Positions 1-9,070 of a DNA stretch of 64,000 bases are shown one piece after another. The notes under the pieces were generated by a model. The model made no database searches. It saw only the letters and a list, made by a program, of their open reading frames with translations, and was not told where the DNA came from. Each line of letters opens with the position of its first letter. Within the stretch, counting starts at the first letter, position 1. The position numbers and the translations under genes were made by a program. The stretch is from Chryseobacterium pennae (lineage in GTDB: Bacteria; Bacteroidota; Bacteroidia; Flavobacteriales; Weeksellaceae), in contig NZ_QNVT01000018.1 of the NCBI RefSeq assembly GCF_003385515.1, forward strand, positions 60,882-124,881, read 5' to 3'.

Positions 1-676
1 ACCTTTTGCAAAGAACAATGAATTCGATTATAGCGGAATCCTGTTTTGGATGAATGAAAAAGATGCCCACGAATGGGCATGGATTGTCTTTATCCCTATC
101 GTTATCTTTATTGTAACGGCTGTTTCGAACGGAGCCAATATAACGGATGGAATAGACGGTCTCGCAGCAGGGACCAGTGCCATAATACTGCTCACCCTTG
201 CCCTATTCGCCTATCTTTCAGGGAACATCATCTTTGCAGACTATCTCAATATCATGTTCCTTCCGAATATGGGAGAAACCACCATTTTCGCAGTCGCAAT
301 GGTAGGAGCTGTAATTGGATTTTTCTGGTACAACACCTATCCTGCCCAGGTTTTCATGGGAGACACAGGAAGTTTAATGCTGGGAGGAGTTATTGCCGTG
401 TTAGCGATTATTTTGAGAAAAGAATTATTGATTCCTGTTTTATGTGGAATCTTTTTGATCGAAAACCTATCTGTAATGCTTCAGGTAATCGTTTTCAAAT
501 ACAGAAAGAAAAAATACGGGCTGGAATATGCCCAAAACAATAGACTATTCAAAATGTCACCATTACACCACCATTATCAGAAAGATGGATTTCACGAAAG
601 TAAAATCGTAAACAGAATGATTATCATTGGAGTAATACTGGCAATTGTTTGTCTGATCACCTTAAAAATGAGATAA
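1..676 (+). CDS. mraY: MraY, phospho-MurNAc-pentapeptide transferase (5' end cut off by the window)
   Basis: Integral membrane enzyme that moves phospho-MurNAc-pentapeptide from the UDP-precursor to undecaprenyl phosphate, making lipid I. The reading frame is open back to base 2, so the gene starts outside the window; about 224 C-terminal codons remain. Family marks are the NITDGIDGLAAG box, the FMGDTGSLMLGG box and the histidine-rich HHHYQKDGFHE loop near the C-terminus, with several hydrophobic segments between them. It is the first visible gene of the dcw cluster, 54 bp before murD. Partial only because of the window edge; nothing suggests a broken gene. Confidence 0.96.
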   Translation, partial: PFAKNNEFDYSGILFWMNEKDAHEWAWIVFIPIVIFIVTAVSNGANITDGIDGLAAGTSAIILLTLALFAYLSGNIIFADYLNIMFLPNMGETTIFAVAMVGAVIGFFWYNTYPAQVFMGDTGSLMLGGVIAVLAIILRKELLIPVLCGIFLIENLSVMLQVIVFKYRKKKYGLEYAQNNRLFKMSPLHHHYQKDGFHESKIVNRMIIIGVILAIVCLITLKMR

Positions 677-730
677 ACCTTAATTTAAAAATTAAAAGAT
701 GGAGTCTTTTAATCATTAAATCAAAATAAT

Positions 731-2068
731 ATGAAAATAGTTGTTTTAGGAGGAGGAGAAAGCGGATGTGGAGCTGCTTATTTGGCTAAAAAGAAAGGTC
801 TGGAAGTATTTCTTTCAGATAAAGGAGCCATTAAAGATAACTATAAGCAGTTTCTTACCGAAAATGGAATTGAATTTGAAGAAGGAAACCACGATGAAGA
901 AAGGATTTTAAATGCTGACTGGATCGTAAAAAGCCCGGGAATCCCGAAAAAAGCTGATATCATCAATAAAATTCATGAAAAAGGAATAAGACTTTCCTCA
1001 GAAATTGAATTTGCTTCTGAATTTACAGATGCTAAGATCATTGCCATTACAGGAAGCAACGGAAAAACCACCACCACTTCCCTGATCTATTATATCCTGA
1101 AAAATGATGGATTAAATGTAGGTTTAGGAGGAAACATAGGCTACAGCTTTGCAAAACAGGTTGCTGATGAAAACCACGAATATTATGTGCTGGAAGTGAG
1201 CTCTTTCCAGTTAGATGATATTCAGAACTTCAGACCTTATATTTCTTTATTGTTGAACCTGTCTCAGGATCACCTGGATCAGTATAATTACAACTATGAG
1301 GAATATGCTTTGGCTAAATTCAGAATTACTGAAAATCAGGAAAATGATAATTTCTTCATCTACAACAAAGATGATGAAATGAGCAAAAGCCTGCTTGAAA
1401 AATTAGAAATAAAAGCGAAGATGATTCCTTTCTCCACAAAGGAACAACTTCCTGAAGGAGGTTTTGTAAATGACGATCAGATTGTGGTAAAAATGAAGGA
1501 TGAATTCTCAATGAAAGTTGAGGAATTATCCCTACTTGGGAATCATAATGTTGCCAATAGCTTAGCTGCATCTATTGCCGGTAAGATATTGAAAATAAAT
1601 AACGAAAGCATAAGGCATTCATTAATGACATTCCAGGCTGTAGAACACAGATTGGAGTTCGTTACAGAAACAGAGGGTGTAAAATACATCAATGACAGTA
1701 AGGCAACCAATGTGAATGCCACTTACTACGCTTTGGAAAGTATGAAAACCCCAACCGTATGGATCGTTGGCGGATTAGATAAAGGAAATGACTATACCGA
1801 AATTGAAGATTTAGTCAAAAGAAAAGTAAAGGCAATTGTTTGTCTTGGAATTGATAATAAGAAGATTATAGATTTCTTTAAAGATAAAAAAGAGTTCATC
1901 TATGATACTTCAAGCATGGAAGAAGCCGTGAAGATATCAAAATCACTGGCTAAAAAAGGAGATACCGTTCTGCTTTCCCCATGCTGTGCAAGCTTTGATT
2001 TATTCAAAAGCTATGAAGACAGAGGACGCCAGTTTAAAGAACAGGTATTAAAAGCCAATGGCAATTAG
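731..2068 (+). CDS. murD: MurD, UDP-MurNAc-L-alanine:D-glutamate ligase
   Basis: Cytoplasmic ATP-dependent ligase adding D-Glu to UDP-MurNAc-L-Ala. The 445 residues match the usual Mur-ligase size. The N-terminal Rossmann-like part begins with VVLGGGESG, the ATP loop GSNGKTTT lies at residues 108-115, and the C-terminal domain carries HRLEFV and NDSKATN, the latter typical of MurD. It lies between mraY and ftsW, the standard dcw order. The stop is 22 bp before the preferred ftsW start. Confidence 0.96.
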   Translation: MKIVVLGGGESGCGAAYLAKKKGLEVFLSDKGAIKDNYKQFLTENGIEFEEGNHDEERILNADWIVKSPGIPKKADIINKIHEKGIRLSSEIEFASEFTDAKIIAITGSNGKTTTTSLIYYILKNDGLNVGLGGNIGYSFAKQVADENHEYYVLEVSSFQLDDIQNFRPYISLLLNLSQDHLDQYNYNYEEYALAKFRITENQENDNFFIYNKDDEMSKSLLEKLEIKAKMIPFSTKEQLPEGGFVNDDQIVVKMKDEFSMKVEELSLLGNHNVANSLAASIAGKILKINNESIRHSLMTFQAVEHRLEFVTETEGVKYINDSKATNVNATYYALESMKTPTVWIVGGLDKGNDYTEIEDLVKRKVKAIVCLGIDNKKIIDFFKDKKEFIYDTSSMEEAVKISKSLAKKGDTVLLSPCCASFDLFKSYEDRGRQFKEQVLKANGN

Positions 2069-2090
2069 CCAAAAGCCAATAACATTAATT

Positions 2091-3329
2091 ATGGACGAGC
2101 AGAATACAGAAAGCAGATTTGAATTTCTAAAGGGCGATAAAGTACTTTGGATGGTCATTCTTGTGATCTCCATTTTCTCTATTTTCCCAGTTTACTCTGC
2201 AAGTTCAAACCTGGAATATATTGTGAATAACGGAACCACAACAGGTCACGTTATCAAGCACATGTTTTTTGTAGTTCTGGGATTGGCCATTATGCGGCTT
2301 GTAGGAACTATAAAATATGAATACATCGGAAAACTCAGCAGTATCCTGCTTGGCCTGATGATCGTATTATTGGTAGTTACTATGTTTACCGGCCAGACCA
2401 TTGACGGAGCCAGTGCTTCCCGATGGCTGAAAATTCCGGGAACACCTATCTCATTCCAGCCGTCATCATTTGCCTTCCTGATGTTGATTATCTATTTATG
2501 CAGATACTTAACCAAGAAGATTACAAGAGAAAGACTTCCGATAGAGAATATCATGTATATTTTCGGGCCTATTCTTCTTGTTTTTGTACTGGTGGCAAAA
2601 GACAACGGTTCTACCGCATTAATGATTTTGATGGTTTCGGTGGTTGTTCTGATTATCGGACAGCTTCACTGGAAATACATTGCAGGCTTTATTTCAGCCT
2701 CGTTTGTAGCCATCGTATTCTTTCTGTTGATTGCACTGAATACCAATATGATCGGCGGAAACCGTGTGCACACATGGATGAGTCGTATTGAAACATTTAC
2801 ATCAAGCAAAGCCAAATCAGCAGATACTGATGATGAAAGTGTAAAAGCCAAGAATTATCAGGTAATGCAGGCAAAAGCCGCTATCGTGCACGGTGGAATT
2901 ACCGGAATGGGACCAGGAAAAAGTGCATTAAAGCAAATGCTGCCACAATCTGCCTCCGACTTTATCTTCGCCGTTATCGTAGAAGAATATGGAGTAATCG
3001 GAGCAGCCTTCCTGATCAGTCTGTATCTGATTATGATGATACGGATCGTAATGATAGCAAGTAAAATGCCAGCCTTCTTCGGATCGTTGCTGGTGCTCAG
3101 TCTCGGGGTAATGATTTTCATACAGCTATCGGTAAACATAGCCGTTGCTGTGAATCTGATCCCAGTAACAGGGCAGCCGCTACCCTTGATAAGTTATGGA
3201 GGAACCTCAATGCTGGTGACCTACTTACAGTTAGGAATTATCTTAAATATAAGCTCCAGAATCCAGATTTACGATGAAGAAGGAATGGGCAAAAAACAAA
3301 GCATAGCAGAAATAAACGATATCGCATAA
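2091..3329 (+). CDS. ftsW: FtsW, SEDS-family septal peptidoglycan polymerase
   Basis: Polytopic membrane protein (412 residues from this start) of the SEDS family, which polymerises lipid II at the division septum with a class B PBP. About ten hydrophobic segments are visible. Conserved loops include KIPGTPISFQPS, GMGPGKSALKQMLPQSASDF and the terminal VTGQPLPLISYGGTSM. An in-frame ATG at 2058 would overlap murD by 11 bp, but its added residues come from a short repetitive spacer (AGCCAAAAGCCAAT), so 2091 is preferred. Next gene is murG. Confidence 0.93.
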   Translation: MDEQNTESRFEFLKGDKVLWMVILVISIFSIFPVYSASSNLEYIVNNGTTTGHVIKHMFFVVLGLAIMRLVGTIKYEYIGKLSSILLGLMIVLLVVTMFTGQTIDGASASRWLKIPGTPISFQPSSFAFLMLIIYLCRYLTKKITRERLPIENIMYIFGPILLVFVLVAKDNGSTALMILMVSVVVLIIGQLHWKYIAGFISASFVAIVFFLLIALNTNMIGGNRVHTWMSRIETFTSSKAKSADTDDESVKAKNYQVMQAKAAIVHGGITGMGPGKSALKQMLPQSASDFIFAVIVEEYGVIGAAFLISLYLIMMIRIVMIASKMPAFFGSLLVLSLGVMIFIQLSVNIAVAVNLIPVTGQPLPLISYGGTSMLVTYLQLGIILNISSRIQIYDEEGMGKKQSIAEINDIA

Positions 3330-3388
3330 ACCAAGTCCTAAAGGGACGATTTAACAAACAATCGGACACAGTCCTATTATATTAGACA

Positions 3389-4492
3389 ATGAACAAAAAA
3401 TTAAAAGTATTACTATCAGGTGGAGGAACAGGAGGACACATCTTCCCTGCCATCGCCATCGCTGATGAGATCAAGAAAAGATTTCCTGATGCAGAATTTT
3501 TGTTCATTGGGGCCAACGGAAAAATGGAAATGGAAAAAGTTCCACAAGCAGGCTACAAAATTGAAGGAATTGATATCGCCGGAATCGACAGAGGAAACCT
3601 ATTATCCAATTTAGGACTTCCTTTCAAGATTATAAAAAGTTTAAGCAGATCAAAAGCGATCATCAAAGACTTTAAACCGGATGTTGCGATAGGAACAGGA
3701 GGATTTGCAAGCGGACCCGCTTTATATGAAGCTACCAAATTGGGAGTTGCTGTTTTTATTCAGGAGCAGAACGCTCATGCAGGAGTAACTAATAAAATTT
3801 TAAGTAAAGCAGCTAAAGCTATATTTACAGCCTATCCCAAAGTAGCAGGCTTCCCGGCAGAAAAGATAAAATTTCTGGGAAATCCTATCCGTTCTGTTAT
3901 TATTTCAGGGATGCAGGATACTGCTCAGGCAAAACAAAAAATGGGATTAAATAAAGATAAGCTTACCATTTTATCAGTAGGTGGATCTTTAGGCTCCAGA
4001 ACATTAAACAATGCATGGAAATCTCATCTAAAACAAATTGTAGACAAAGATTATCAGTTGATCTGGCAGACAGGAAAGCTTGATTATAAAGATATTTTAG
4101 AAGAAACAAAAGATATTGATACCAGAAATATTCAGATCCGTGAATTTATCAAAGACATGGAACTTGCTTATTCTGCAGCAGATATCATCGTTTCAAGAGC
4201 CGGAGCCATTGCCATTTCAGAGTTGGCTGTAGCACAGAAACCGGTATTGTTGGTTCCTTTCCCTTTTGCAGCGGAAGACCATCAAACCAAAAATGCCATG
4301 AATCTGGTTGAAAAAAATGCAGCCAGAATGGTAAAAGACTCTGAAATGCAGGAAAAATTCTGGAATACATTATCAGAAATCTGCGAAAATGAAAATGTAA
4401 GAAAAGAAATGTCCGACAATCTTGAGTATTTTGCTAAACCAGATGCCACAAAAGAGATTGTAGATGAGATATTTAAAGTGATTAATAGATAA
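3389..4492 (+). CDS. murG: MurG, lipid II-forming N-acetylglucosaminyltransferase
   Basis: Peripheral membrane GT-B glycosyltransferase that adds GlcNAc to lipid I to give lipid II. At 367 residues it has the normal length. The glycine-rich loop SGGGTGGHIFPA is at residues 10-21, VAIGTGGFASGP and FIQEQNAHAG follow in the N domain, and the C domain has SVGGSLGSR plus the UDP-GlcNAc site SRAGAIAISEL and PFPFAAEDHQTKNA. It lies 59 bp after ftsW and 7 bp before murC. Confidence 0.96.
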   Translation: MNKKLKVLLSGGGTGGHIFPAIAIADEIKKRFPDAEFLFIGANGKMEMEKVPQAGYKIEGIDIAGIDRGNLLSNLGLPFKIIKSLSRSKAIIKDFKPDVAIGTGGFASGPALYEATKLGVAVFIQEQNAHAGVTNKILSKAAKAIFTAYPKVAGFPAEKIKFLGNPIRSVIISGMQDTAQAKQKMGLNKDKLTILSVGGSLGSRTLNNAWKSHLKQIVDKDYQLIWQTGKLDYKDILEETKDIDTRNIQIREFIKDMELAYSAADIIVSRAGAIAISELAVAQKPVLLVPFPFAAEDHQTKNAMNLVEKNAARMVKDSEMQEKFWNTLSEICENENVRKEMSDNLEYFAKPDATKEIVDEIFKVINR

Positions 4493-4499
4493 AGGAAAA

Positions 4500-5858
4500 A
4501 TGAAGAATTTAGAAACATATCAAAACTTTTACTTCGTGGGAATCGGGGGTATAGGAATGAGTGCACTAGCACGCTATTTCCATGCGTCCGGAAAAAAAGT
4601 ATTGGGTTACGATAAAACCAACACCAAGCTTACCCAAAATCTGATGCAAGAAGGAATTGATATTGTTTTCGAAGATCTCATTGACGAAAGAATTACATCC
4701 CTTCAAAAAGAAGATACATTGGTAATTTATACTCCTGCTATTAAAACGCTTGGAATCTTAGATTACTTCAACCAAAATCAGTTTGAAGTATTGAAACGTG
4801 CCAAAGTTTTAGGATTAATCACTGAAAATACAGACTGCATCGCTGTAGCTGGAACTCACGGAAAGACCACTACATCTACCCTGGTCTCTCATCTATGCAA
4901 AGAAGCAGACCTTCCGTTTTCATGCTTTTTAGGAGGTATTTCTGAGAACTTTAAGTCAAATTTCCTTTATAACGGTTCCACGTATTCAGTGGTGGAAGCA
5001 GATGAATATGACAGAAGCTTCCTGAACCTATCTCCGGATTGGGCAGTAGTCACTTCAACCGATGCAGACCATTTGGATATTTATGGGGATAAAAGCCATA
5101 TTGAAGAAGGTTTCAGACAATTTGCAGCCTTAGTTCCGGAAGATAAACAACTATTCGTAAGAAAAGGAATTGAAATCGGAAGAGCACATCAGACGTATGC
5201 TGTAAATGAAAAAGCTGACTACTATTCAGATAACCTGAGAATGGATCATGATAAGATTTATTTTGACTTCCATACCCCTACAGAAACTATAAAAGATTTT
5301 GTTTGGGAAATTCCGGGGATTCATAATGTGGAAAATGCTACAGTTGCATTAGCAATTTTGCACAATTTGGGCGTAGATTTTGATACGCTGAAAAAAGCAA
5401 TTGCCAATTTTAAGGGAATTAAAAGAAGATATACCAAACATTTTTATGAAAATGGCAAAATTTATATAGATGATTATGCGCACCATCCAACAGAAATCAA
5501 TGCGGTAATAAGCTCTATCAAAACATTTTATCCCGATAAAAAGCTATTGGTAGTCTTCCAGCCGCACCTGTTTAGCAGAACAAGAGATTTTGCAGATGGA
5601 TTTGCAGAAAGCCTAAGCAATGCAGACGAATTGATCTTATTGGATATTTATCCAGCAAGAGAGCTTCAGGAAAATTTTGAAGGAATCACTTCAAAATGGC
5701 TGTTGGAAAAAGTAACATTAGACAAAAAAGAAGCATCCACTTTATCCGATGCTTTTGAAAAGATAAAAGAAAAAGATTTTGACATCCTTCTCACCGTAGG
5801 AGCCGGAAATATAGATACCCTATATGACCCAATCTGCGAATGGATAACGAAAATTTAA
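4500..5858 (+). CDS. murC: MurC, UDP-MurNAc:L-alanine ligase
   Basis: Cytoplasmic ATP-dependent ligase that adds L-Ala to UDP-MurNAc, the first peptide step. 452 residues. The N-terminal nucleotide fold has FVGIGGIGMSALA (residues 12-24), the ATP loop GTHGKTTT sits at 118-125, and VEADEYDRSF and DDYAHHPTEI are MurC signatures. It starts 7 bp after murG. The TAA stop at 5856-5858 overlaps the left end of a palindromic repeat, which here separates murC from ftsQ. Confidence 0.96.
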   Translation: MKNLETYQNFYFVGIGGIGMSALARYFHASGKKVLGYDKTNTKLTQNLMQEGIDIVFEDLIDERITSLQKEDTLVIYTPAIKTLGILDYFNQNQFEVLKRAKVLGLITENTDCIAVAGTHGKTTTSTLVSHLCKEADLPFSCFLGGISENFKSNFLYNGSTYSVVEADEYDRSFLNLSPDWAVVTSTDADHLDIYGDKSHIEEGFRQFAALVPEDKQLFVRKGIEIGRAHQTYAVNEKADYYSDNLRMDHDKIYFDFHTPTETIKDFVWEIPGIHNVENATVALAILHNLGVDFDTLKKAIANFKGIKRRYTKHFYENGKIYIDDYAHHPTEINAVISSIKTFYPDKKLLVVFQPHLFSRTRDFADGFAESLSNADELILLDIYPARELQENFEGITSKWLLEKVTLDKKEASTLSDAFEKIKEKDFDILLTVGAGNIDTLYDPICEWITKI

Positions 5859-6068
5859 CATACACGCAGTGTACGCTAAGAAAACTTAAAAAGGAAAATA
5901 TTTTTCGAACGCAGAGGCGTTTCACTTAGCAATGAAGATAAAATAACAGAGATTTCTGTAAAAACAGATATATTAAAAATAAAAGTATAAAACTTACAAC
6001 CTTCGCTGAGTAAAACGCCCTCGCGAACGGAAAAAGAATAAGGATCCTTTGCGACCATAGCGTTAAAA
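5853..6068 (+). repeat. Palindromic dispersed repeat, copy A (murC-ftsQ gap)
   Basis: Two 25-nt inner arms (5906-5930 and 6005-6029) are inverted near-copies of each other around a 74-nt loop; the core reads GCAGAGGCGTTTCACTTAGC on the left and its imperfect complement on the right. The outer ends resemble TTTTAAC... and ...GCGTTAAAA (6060-6068). The same architecture recurs at 42.3 and 45.3 kb with 16-nt loops, and as a half copy at 25.6 kb. The left end includes the murC stop codon and the right end is 18 bp before the GxxExxY start codon. It encodes nothing recognisable. Confidence 0.8.
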
Positions 6069-6086
6069 ATAAAAAACACACAATGT

Positions 6087-6464
6087 ATGATAGAAAATGA
6101 AATTTCAGGTATTGTTTTCGATGCTGGAATGAAAATACATCGTACCCTTGGGATAGGACTTTATGAAAATGTATATGAAGAATGCTTAGTCTATGAATTG
6201 AAGAAAAGAGGATTGAATGTAGAATATCAAAAAAATATTGATATTAAATATGAAGAATTAAATATCTCTAATGCGTTCAGAGTTGATTTATTAATTGAAA
6301 ACAAAGTAATAATTGAGATAAAAGCAGTTCCGGAAATTAATGATTATCATTTCTTTCAGCTTTTAAATTATTTGAGGATAACAGGTATGAAATTAGGAAT
6401 GATTTTAAACTTTCATTCAATGTTATTCAAAGACGGCGTAAAACGAGTTGTAAATAAATTGTAA
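6087..6464 (+). CDS. GxxExxY-family protein with a PD-(D/E)XK-like core
   Basis: Protein of 125 residues belonging to the GxxExxY family, common in Bacteroidota and of unproven function. The name motif appears as GLYENVY near residue 30 inside IHRTLGIGLYENVYEECL. A restriction-nuclease-like pattern follows: VDLLIEN, then IEIKAV, giving D...E-x-K, consistent with a PD-(D/E)XK fold. It sits in a dcw cluster where murC and ftsQ are normally neighbours, directly after repeat copy A, so it looks like an acquired passenger. Start is the ATG at 6087; an ATG at 6083 runs into a stop after five codons. Confidence 0.85.
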   Translation: MIENEISGIVFDAGMKIHRTLGIGLYENVYEECLVYELKKRGLNVEYQKNIDIKYEELNISNAFRVDLLIENKVIIEIKAVPEINDYHFFQLLNYLRITGMKLGMILNFHSMLFKDGVKRVVNKL

Positions 6465-6530
6465 TGGAGAGCGGAACATCTCTACGAAAAAGAAATAAAA
6501 ATACTTTAAGCCCAGCGTTTAAAGAAAAAT

Positions 6531-7508
6531 ATGAAAAATAAGTACAGAATATTAAAAATTGTTATCACGGTAATCATCCTTGGATTGTTACTGAGTTTCT
6601 CATTGAAGAGATTCGGTGGTCAAAAGATTACGGATAATAAGATTTCTGTAAAAATGAATGAAAAAACGCCTGTTTACTTTGTTGATGAAAAAGACATCAG
6701 AGAAATTGTAAAAAAGGAAAACCCATCAGGGAAAGTAGGAGATCTGAACATTCCGGCTTTGGAAAAAAAGATCAACTCACTTCCGGCTGTTGACAGTGCC
6801 AATGTCTATCTGAACCTAAACGGTAAATTGAATCTGGATATCAAACAGAGAGTTCCGGTATTCAGACTTAACAAGGATGGAAAAGACTTTTATGTAGATG
6901 AAAAAGGAATTGAATTTCCTATTTCAAGAACCTATTCTCATCCTTGTATGCTGGTAACAGGAAATGTACAACCGGATGAATATGAAAAACTGGCAGAATT
7001 AGTTGGAAAAATTGATCACGATGATTTCAGCAAGAAGTTCTTCATTGGAATTTCAAAAAGTAAAGACAGCTACAATCTCCTTACCAGCGAAGGAAATTAC
7101 AGAGTGGAAATTGGAGATCTGGAGAATATTGATTTTAAAGTAAAAGGGTTTAAAACTTTTGTAGAAAAATACCTGGTCTATCAGGATCCTCAAAAGTACA
7201 ATATGGTTTCTGTAAAATATCAGAACCAGATTGTAACCACTCTAAACCCACACTTTAAAGAAAACGACAGTATCCTGAAAGCTGGTAAATTAGAAATGGC
7301 AAAAGCTCCTGTGCTCACTGCTGCTGCTAAAAAGGCGGATGTAAAGCCAAAAATTGCAGAAGTAAAAAAGACAAGCTCACCTCCGGTAAAAAAGAAAGAG
7401 AGCATAAAGCCTAAAACACAGGCAAAGGAAACAAAGAAAACAGAGAAAAAAACTACGGCCACGGCACAGTCCAAACCAAAGCCGAAACCAAAGGTGAAAA
7501 TAGAATAA
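6531..7508 (+). CDS. ftsQ: FtsQ, divisome bitopic membrane protein
   Basis: 325 residues: short cytoplasmic N-terminus, one membrane span near residues 8-25, then a periplasmic POTRA-like part beginning around KTPVYFVDEKDIREIV, where homologues bind the FtsB/L partners. Sequence conservation in this family is low, so the call rests on topology, ordering before ftsA and the ALEKKINSLPAVDSANVYLN region typical of POTRA/FtsQ. The last 70 or so residues are rich in Lys, Pro and Ala and probably disordered. The 66-bp gap to the GxxExxY gene shows no terminator. Confidence 0.88.
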   Translation: MKNKYRILKIVITVIILGLLLSFSLKRFGGQKITDNKISVKMNEKTPVYFVDEKDIREIVKKENPSGKVGDLNIPALEKKINSLPAVDSANVYLNLNGKLNLDIKQRVPVFRLNKDGKDFYVDEKGIEFPISRTYSHPCMLVTGNVQPDEYEKLAELVGKIDHDDFSKKFFIGISKSKDSYNLLTSEGNYRVEIGDLENIDFKVKGFKTFVEKYLVYQDPQKYNMVSVKYQNQIVTTLNPHFKENDSILKAGKLEMAKAPVLTAAAKKADVKPKIAEVKKTSSPPVKKKESIKPKTQAKETKKTEKKTTATAQSKPKPKPKVKIE

Positions 7509-7593
7509 AAAAAAGTCTCAAAAAGGCAATTTAACACAAAACAGGACTTGGCCCTGTATGGAAAAAGTAGAAAAAATCAAATCGATATAAAAA

Positions 7594-8979
7594 ATGGAAA
7601 ATCAAGAGTATTCAGTAGGTCTGGACATCGGGACAACGAAGATAGTCGCGATTGTCGGAAGAAGGAATGCACACGGGAAAATAGAAGTTCTCGGTGTAGG
7701 AAAAGCTAAAAGTCTTGGTGTTCATAAAGGTATTGTGAATAATATTTCACAGACAATTAATTCAATCAAGGCTGCAGTATCCGAGGCACAATCCAGTGCC
7801 GGGGTTCCTATCCGCAAAGTTACGGTAGGTATTGCAGGAAAACACATCCGTTCTCTGCAGCACTCCGATTATATTATGCGTGAACATCCGGATAAATTCA
7901 TCACAGATGATGATATTGAAGCATTAAAAGATCAGGTCAAGAAACTGGTTATGCTTCCTGGAGAAGAAATTATCCATGTACTTCCACAAGAATATAAAGT
8001 GGATTCCGAAGGCGAAATTCAAGAGCCCGTCGGAATGCACGGAAAACGTTTAGAAGCTAACTTCCACGTTGTAGTCGGGCAAATGGGAAGTATCAGAAAT
8101 ATTGCAAGATGCGTTCGTGAAGCCGGATTAGAAATGGAAGCCCTTACTTTAGAACCATTAGCCTCTTCAGAAGCTGTTCTTACCAAAGAAGAGAAGGAAG
8201 CCGGAGTTGCTATTGTAGACATTGGAGGGGGAACTACAGATATTGCGATCTTCAAAGACAATATCATCCGTCATACCTGCGTAATCCCTTACGGAGGAGG
8301 AATTATTACGGAAGATATTAAAGAAGGTTGCTCCATTATTGAAAAACATGCTGAACAATTGAAAGTAAAATTCGGTTCGGCTGTTCCAGAATTGGAAAAA
8401 GACAGTACTTTTGTAACAATTCCCGGACTTCATGGGCGACCAGATAAAGAAATTTCTTTAAAAACCCTTGCTCAGATCATCAATGCAAGAGTAGAAGAAG
8501 TTTTAGAGATGGTGAATACCGAACTTAAAGCTTACGGAGCCTTTGAACAAAAGAAAAAACTGATTGCCGGAATCGTTCTTACAGGTGGTGGATCAAACCT
8601 TAAGCATCTGAGACAGCTGGCCAACTATACCACAGGTTTTGACAGCAGAATCGGTTTCGCAAATGAATATATTGCCAACGATAAAAATCAGTACCTGAAA
8701 GGCCCTGAATTTGCTACGTCTATTGGGTTACTGATGGAAAGTTTGAAGATCAGAGACAAAAAGCAGACTGTTGATGATATAGAAGAAGTTGTAAAAGAGC
8801 AGACTAAGCCCGAAGCAGCTCCTGTACAGGCAGAAACTGTTCAGCCCGTTCAGCAGACTGCAGCTCCGGTTCAGGAGAAATCGGTGGCTGATGAAAGACA
8901 GGAAAACAGAAAAGCGAAATTGACCTTCGGACAGTCGCTTATGGAAAAAGTAAAAAAATTCTTTGAAGAAGTAGAGTAA
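7594..8979 (+). CDS. ftsA: FtsA, actin-like membrane anchor of the Z ring
   Basis: Actin-fold ATPase (461 residues) that tethers FtsZ to the membrane and recruits later divisome proteins. Phosphate-1 motif VGLDIGTTKIVAIVG near the N-terminus, phosphate-2 VAIVDIGGGTTDIAIF near residue 210, and adenosine motif IVLTGGGSNLKHL near 325. The C-terminus ends with an amphipathic stretch (GQSLMEKVKKFFEEV), the expected membrane-targeting helix, after a Gln/Pro/Ala-rich linker. It lies 85 bp after ftsQ and 91 bp before ftsZ. Confidence 0.96.
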   Translation: MENQEYSVGLDIGTTKIVAIVGRRNAHGKIEVLGVGKAKSLGVHKGIVNNISQTINSIKAAVSEAQSSAGVPIRKVTVGIAGKHIRSLQHSDYIMREHPDKFITDDDIEALKDQVKKLVMLPGEEIIHVLPQEYKVDSEGEIQEPVGMHGKRLEANFHVVVGQMGSIRNIARCVREAGLEMEALTLEPLASSEAVLTKEEKEAGVAIVDIGGGTTDIAIFKDNIIRHTCVIPYGGGIITEDIKEGCSIIEKHAEQLKVKFGSAVPELEKDSTFVTIPGLHGRPDKEISLKTLAQIINARVEEVLEMVNTELKAYGAFEQKKKLIAGIVLTGGGSNLKHLRQLANYTTGFDSRIGFANEYIANDKNQYLKGPEFATSIGLLMESLKIRDKKQTVDDIEEVVKEQTKPEAAPVQAETVQPVQQTAAPVQEKSVADERQENRKAKLTFGQSLMEKVKKFFEEVE

Positions 8980-9070
8980 ATTATAAATGATGAATGATAA
9001 GCGATAAACGATCTTTTCCTTATCAATTATCATCAGTCAAATATCAATTATAATTATTAAAAGTATAGTT

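Noticed and set aside
5859..6086. 67-codon antisense frame in the murC-ftsQ gap
   Set aside because: It is the palindromic repeat read as protein.
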